Source: Alnus glutinosa (Eukaryota > Streptophyta > Magnoliopsida > Fagales > Betulaceae). Taken from it: a stretch of 64,000 nucleotides of DNA. The notes beneath the pieces are model-generated. The model was not told the DNA's origin. It searched no databases and saw nothing but the letters and a program-made list of their open reading frames with translations. Each line of letters begins with the position of its first letter. Positions within the stretch are counted from its first letter, which is position 1. A program made the position numbers and the translations under genes. This document shows, one piece after another, positions 60,812 through 64,000 of this stretch. Location: the NCBI RefSeq assembly GCF_958979055.1, contig NC_084889.1, forward strand, positions 29,702,761-29,766,760. The letters are read 5' to 3'.

Positions 60812-61714
60812 TCAAACCACCGCCGGTCCGCCACCATCATCTCTATCGTCAACTGCTTCAAACCCGCCGTCCGGCCACCACCTCGGCCGCGGAAAAGTCA
60901 CTCCCCGCTGCTTACAAATCTCCAGAATGCTAACATTCTTGAGGCTCTCATCCTCATCATCACACCCTTCCTTGAGAATTTTCAACACATTCAATATGCT
61001 AATCGGCACTCTCTCTGCTCCCTTCCCCACCGGCTGCTCACCTTCCAAATCGTCCTCGCCGCTTTCTTTGGATTCCGATTGAAAATAATCCAGCTTCCTC
61101 TTCGCGGAAGAATAGACTTCGACATCGTCCCTAGTTGCTTCCACTGCCGTTTCTTCACTAATTTCAAAGTTTTTACGACTCTCGGAGTCCAATTTCACAA
61201 CAAAATTCTCTGTATTGGAGTCAGTTAGAGCTACTACACACGCTTCTGGAGCCTCCGAAGCCATTTGCTGTTCTGAAAGATTGGATTTCTTCGACAGTGA
61301 GTCGGCTAAGCTCTCCTCCAACGACAATTCCGTCCTCATTCGGCACTCGGAGACTGAATCGTCGTTGACTCTCTGCGCCAGTTCCACCTCCGAAAACCCT
61401 AGATCGGAGTCCTTCCCCAAATCCACGGCATCACGTGGGCCATCGACCGCCCGGTCATAAGGATGATCGAAGGCCATCGACCACTGCTCCTCTGAGCTCT
61501 GGAGTACGGATCCCTCCGGTGGTGTCTGGAACACGTCGTGGGCGCTGCTACTCTCCGGCAAAGACACCATGAGGATCCCGGTGGACTCCACGCGGTCCTC
61601 GTCGTCGTCTTCGGATTCGCGGGCAAAAGGGCAGTGACGTAAGCGGTCTTCTTGGGAGGCCGACACGTGACAGAGCTCGGTGATTGAGGCGAAGGGGTCG
61701 CTATTCCCATCCAT
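60812..61714 (-). CDS. Acidic protein of unknown function, intronless
   Basis: Single open frame of 300 residues from ATG at 61712-61714 (MDGNSDPFASITEL) to TGA at 60812-60814. Strongly acidic and Ser/Glu-rich (DDDEDRVEST, ESGEDDLEGE), probably largely disordered. The C-terminal 70 residues look more ordered: VPISILNVLKILKEG, then VSILEICKQRGVTFPRPRWW, ending DDRDDGGGPAVV. I do not recognise a named family. Composition changes sharply to higher GC over the frame, with a clean start and a promoter-like TATA upstream, so I regard it as a real gene. No transmembrane segment or signal peptide visible. Confidence 0.75.
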   Translation of the reverse strand: MDGNSDPFASITELCHVSASQEDRLRHCPFARESEDDDEDRVESTGILMVSLPESSSAHDVFQTPPEGSVLQSSEEQWSMAFDHPYDRAVDGPRDAVDLGKDSDLGFSEVELAQRVNDDSVSECRMRTELSLEESLADSLSKKSNLSEQQMASEAPEACVVALTDSNTENFVVKLDSESRKNFEISEETAVEATRDDVEVYSSAKRKLDYFQSESKESGEDDLEGEQPVGKGAERVPISILNVLKILKEGCDDEDESLKNVSILEICKQRGVTFPRPRWWPDGGFEAVDDRDDGGGPAVV

Positions 61715-61854
61715 ATTCGAAAGAGCTCACTGTTTCGCACTTGAAGTAGAATGTGTGTGGTTATCGATAGTTAGGGTTTGTCTGTAAAAGCATGAAAGCC
61801 TGAGATAAAGTGTTTCTGTGAGATGAACGGAGGAAGACGAAGGCCTCTGAGTAA

Positions 61855-61898
61855 TTTGGGTATATATATATAAATTAAAAGGGTAGCCCATTTCAATC
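61855..61898 (-). promoter_or_regulatory. TATA box and site II motif upstream of the acidic-protein gene
   Basis: Read on the minus strand: TGGGCT (a TCP-type site II motif, near 61885-61890), then TATATATATA (61860-61871), about 145 bp before the ATG. Spacing would allow a start site near 61830 and a leader of about 115 bases. Based on motifs only. Confidence 0.45.
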
Positions 61899-62814
61899 TA
61901 ATTTGTTCTTCAATAATTTTTTTATTTTTTTATTTTTTTTCATTCTAGTTACACCAATCTTATACATCACCCTATTATATTATATTCTTTAAAAATTTAT
62001 ATGGTGTGGTCTTCCATAAAACGTTACCCGAAAACACACCACATATGTTGTAGGGATAGGAAATAATGGAGTGATGTTTAATATTCTTTAGAGTTGATTT
62101 GGGTGTACGATTTTTTTATATTATATTTTATTATTTTATATTATATTTAAAATTGTGAATAGCGAAAAAAAATTATCTTTTTAAATTATGTTTGAATAGT
62201 TTAAAAAATTTAAGACAAAATTAGAAAAAAAAAATGGATAAAATCTGAATAGATTTGAATTCTAAAAATCAACTCAAATATGTTTTTGAAAAAAAAAAAA
62301 AATGTTAATAACTTAGATACTCTCAAAAAAAAATATGCATTCTCTAAAATATGCATTTTTATAATCTTTTCATATACACATTCTCTAAAGCTCAAAATAT
62401 TTATCACATTTAAGCAATACATGTCTTTTTTTAAAAAAAAATTGGAAGCTCTCTAATATTGATATTAATTAATACATATATTTAAAATTAAATGGAGGAA
62501 CAATTATACTGTTCATGCAATGACAACAACAATATTTGATTAATTAATAAAGAATAATATGCAGAACAAGATCATGAACATGATGATATAAGAATTACCC
62601 TAACATGTGAAAAATAGGAGACAGGCTTATATACAACCCTTTAAAATTGTTTCAACTTTAGCTAAACGATGATTAGGTGGTCGTTAATTAAAATCTTCGA
62701 GTTTATAGCACGGACCTACTAAAAACATTATAGGTAGCATAAGATTTGAATATTATTTCTATAGTTATTCTCAAAAGGTTTGAAATTAATAAAATAAAAT
62801 AAAAGGGGTAATTA
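61899..62814. other. Intergenic, AT-rich
   Basis: A segment at about 62145-62215 resembles the MITE in the glycosyltransferase intron (47050-47100). Poly(A) and poly(T) runs otherwise. No gene. Confidence 0.5.
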
Positions 62815-63400
62815 CATTTTCACCCCATCAACTATCAGCCATTGTCAACATGTTCCATGAACTGACACTTCGACCAAAAAATAACATCAAACTACCATGT
62901 TTACATATTTTGGCCCCTTCCATCAGGAAATTCCGTTAACTTTGAAGGAATATGCTATTTTTTAGTGTTAATTTTGGTTTCAAGACCAAAATGCCATTTA
63001 CAGTAATTAATAAAAAAAAATATTAAAATTAATATATATATATTTTTTTAAAAAAAAACAATAAAAAAAAATAAACCTAATGGGGTGGCTGCCAGCCACA
63101 CCCTTTGGTGGAGGGGGTGGTGCGCAAACCACCCCCAAAGGTGGCTCCGGCCACCCCTAGCCTAAAGGGTGGCCACACGGCGTGAGCCACCCCTAGCCTA
63201 AGGGGTGGCCACACGGCACCCAAGGTCTTTTCTAGGGTGACCGCGCGGCCACCACGGAACCACCTCTGGGGTGGCTCACGGCCACCCCCTGCCTAAGGGG
63301 TGGCCACGCGGCACCCAAGGTCTTTTCTAGGGTGGCCACGCGGCCACCAAGCTTCCGAGGTGGCTGCGAGCCACCCCTCCGGCCACCTCTGGAAGCCAAT
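62815..63400. mobile_element. Mutator-like element of the 54681 family, right end missing
   Basis: The left end GGGGTAATTACATTTTCACC and the arm with CTTCGACCAAAAAATAACAT match the 54681 element, followed by a GGTGGC-rich core (63082-63392). The right arm and inverted end are absent, and the sequence passes directly into other DNA near 63400. Confidence 0.8.
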
Positions 63401-63529
63401 CAAAAGGAAGAACCGAACAATATTATTCATGAAAAGATTAATTAGTCAAATAAAAGAAACTAGAATAGCTCGGCATGCCAAGCTCTCCAAAAGTCAATAA
63501 TTTCGAATGAATTCCATCTTTTCAATAGA

Positions 63530-63841
63530 CTAATTAACTCCCGATACAATGTTAACACCACCATAATACTCGAGTTTTTGCAAATTAGGAGTAACAATTC
63601 CAACTTCAATCAGATCTAGGCAATGATGAAAGGCTAAACTCTTGATGCGATCACTTGCAATCTTAATCATTTTCAACATATTACAACTATGTAGGCCCAA
63701 GCGCTCAATGAGTAGGTGTTGAGAAAGAAAATCTTGCAACCATTGGTTTGTCACATTGGCCGAATGCAACTCTAACTTCTTTAGATTTTCACACGGCAGT
63801 AGGGTGATTGGCATGGTGTCGTGAGATAGATACGTATGCAA
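63530..63841 (-). pseudogene. F-box/LRR-type gene fragment at window edge
   Basis: A minus-strand frame of about 100 residues contains leucine-rich repeats: CENLKKLELHSANVTNQWL, LIERLGLHSCNMLKMIKI, DRIKSLAFHHCLDLIEVGIV, PNLQKLEYYGG, and then a TAG at 63530-63532. The pattern matches plant F-box/LRR (FBD-type) proteins, whose LRR follows an N-terminal F-box. No F-box is seen, and the upstream 159 bases to the window end are AT-rich with an in-frame stop near 63858 and no clear acceptor. It could be an internal or last exon of a gene beyond 64000, or a dead fragment. Confidence 0.5.
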
Positions 63842-64000
63842 GATATTATTCTCTTATGTGGCCTTTATATCACATATTACGGTGTTTATTATATTTATTA
63901 TATTTTAATAAATAAATATAATATGCGGTATTATGGTTATGGTAATTTCTATTAATTTAGATACCGTAATGAAATCGTTTAATTGATTTAAAATTAATTA

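Noticed and set aside
61399-61740. Frame overlapping the acidic-protein gene on the same strand
   Set aside because: Shadow frame in GC-rich coding DNA; the 300-residue frame has the better start and composition.

Overview
The window looks like nuclear DNA of a eudicot plant. Genes are interrupted by GT-AG introns, the DNA is very AT-rich with many poly(A/T) and (TA)n tracts, and the intergenic space is packed with small inverted-repeat elements, Copia-type LTR retrotransposon remnants and LINE 3' ends. A disease-resistance gene remnant carries the C-terminal domain typical of TIR-NBS-LRR proteins, a class absent from grasses, which supports a eudicot. A woody rosid would fit, but no closer placement can be supported from the sequence alone.

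Layout. (1) About 391-15148 is an ancient tandem duplication (unit A 391-11767, unit B 11811-15148). Unit A contains a decayed Copia element (about 2.7-6.9 kb) and the 3' part of a TIR-NBS-LRR gene (7555-9758). Unit B lacks both but carries a private LINE tail (13129-13639). The two units date each other's insertions: a Tourist-like MITE in A has an exact empty site in B, and the LINE in B has an empty site in A. (2) 16.2-19.5 kb, + strand: a REVEILLE-type MYB transcription factor with an in-frame triplicated 42-residue block. (3) 20.1-21.2 kb: a Copia-like LTR remnant broken by a MITE. (4) 23.4-27.3 kb, - strand: a four-exon gene for a small chloroplast-type RRM protein resembling ORRM6. (5) 28.3-29.1 kb: a Harbinger-type non-autonomous element with a very GC-rich core of CCGGAT-like repeats. 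(6) 31.5-36.9 kb, + strand: a CTD-phosphatase gene resembling CPL4 (FCP1 plus BRCT domains), with one splice junction I cannot resolve in frame. (7) 44.5-49.6 kb, - strand: a Golgi-type nucleotide-diphospho-sugar transferase of the DUF271/At1g28695 type, with a 3.5 kb first intron full of repeats. (8) 51.6-58.1 kb: Mutator-like foldback elements with 9-bp target duplications, a Copia RNase H remnant, and a 1.49 kb tandem duplication containing GGTGGC-rich cores, a 22-G run and long (TA)n. (9) 60.8-61.7 kb, - strand: an intronless gene for an acidic 300-residue protein of unknown function. (10) 63.5-63.8 kb, - strand: a fragment of an F-box/LRR-type gene at the window edge.

The intact genes (circadian-type MYB, organelle RNA-binding protein, Pol II CTD phosphatase, glycosyltransferase, unknown acidic protein) look like unrelated housekeeping or regulatory loci, not a functional cluster. 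I found no operon-like system, CRISPR array, rRNA or convincing tRNA gene. The most informative material is the gene-level oddities (RVE repeat block, CPL4 junction) and the transposon archaeology.
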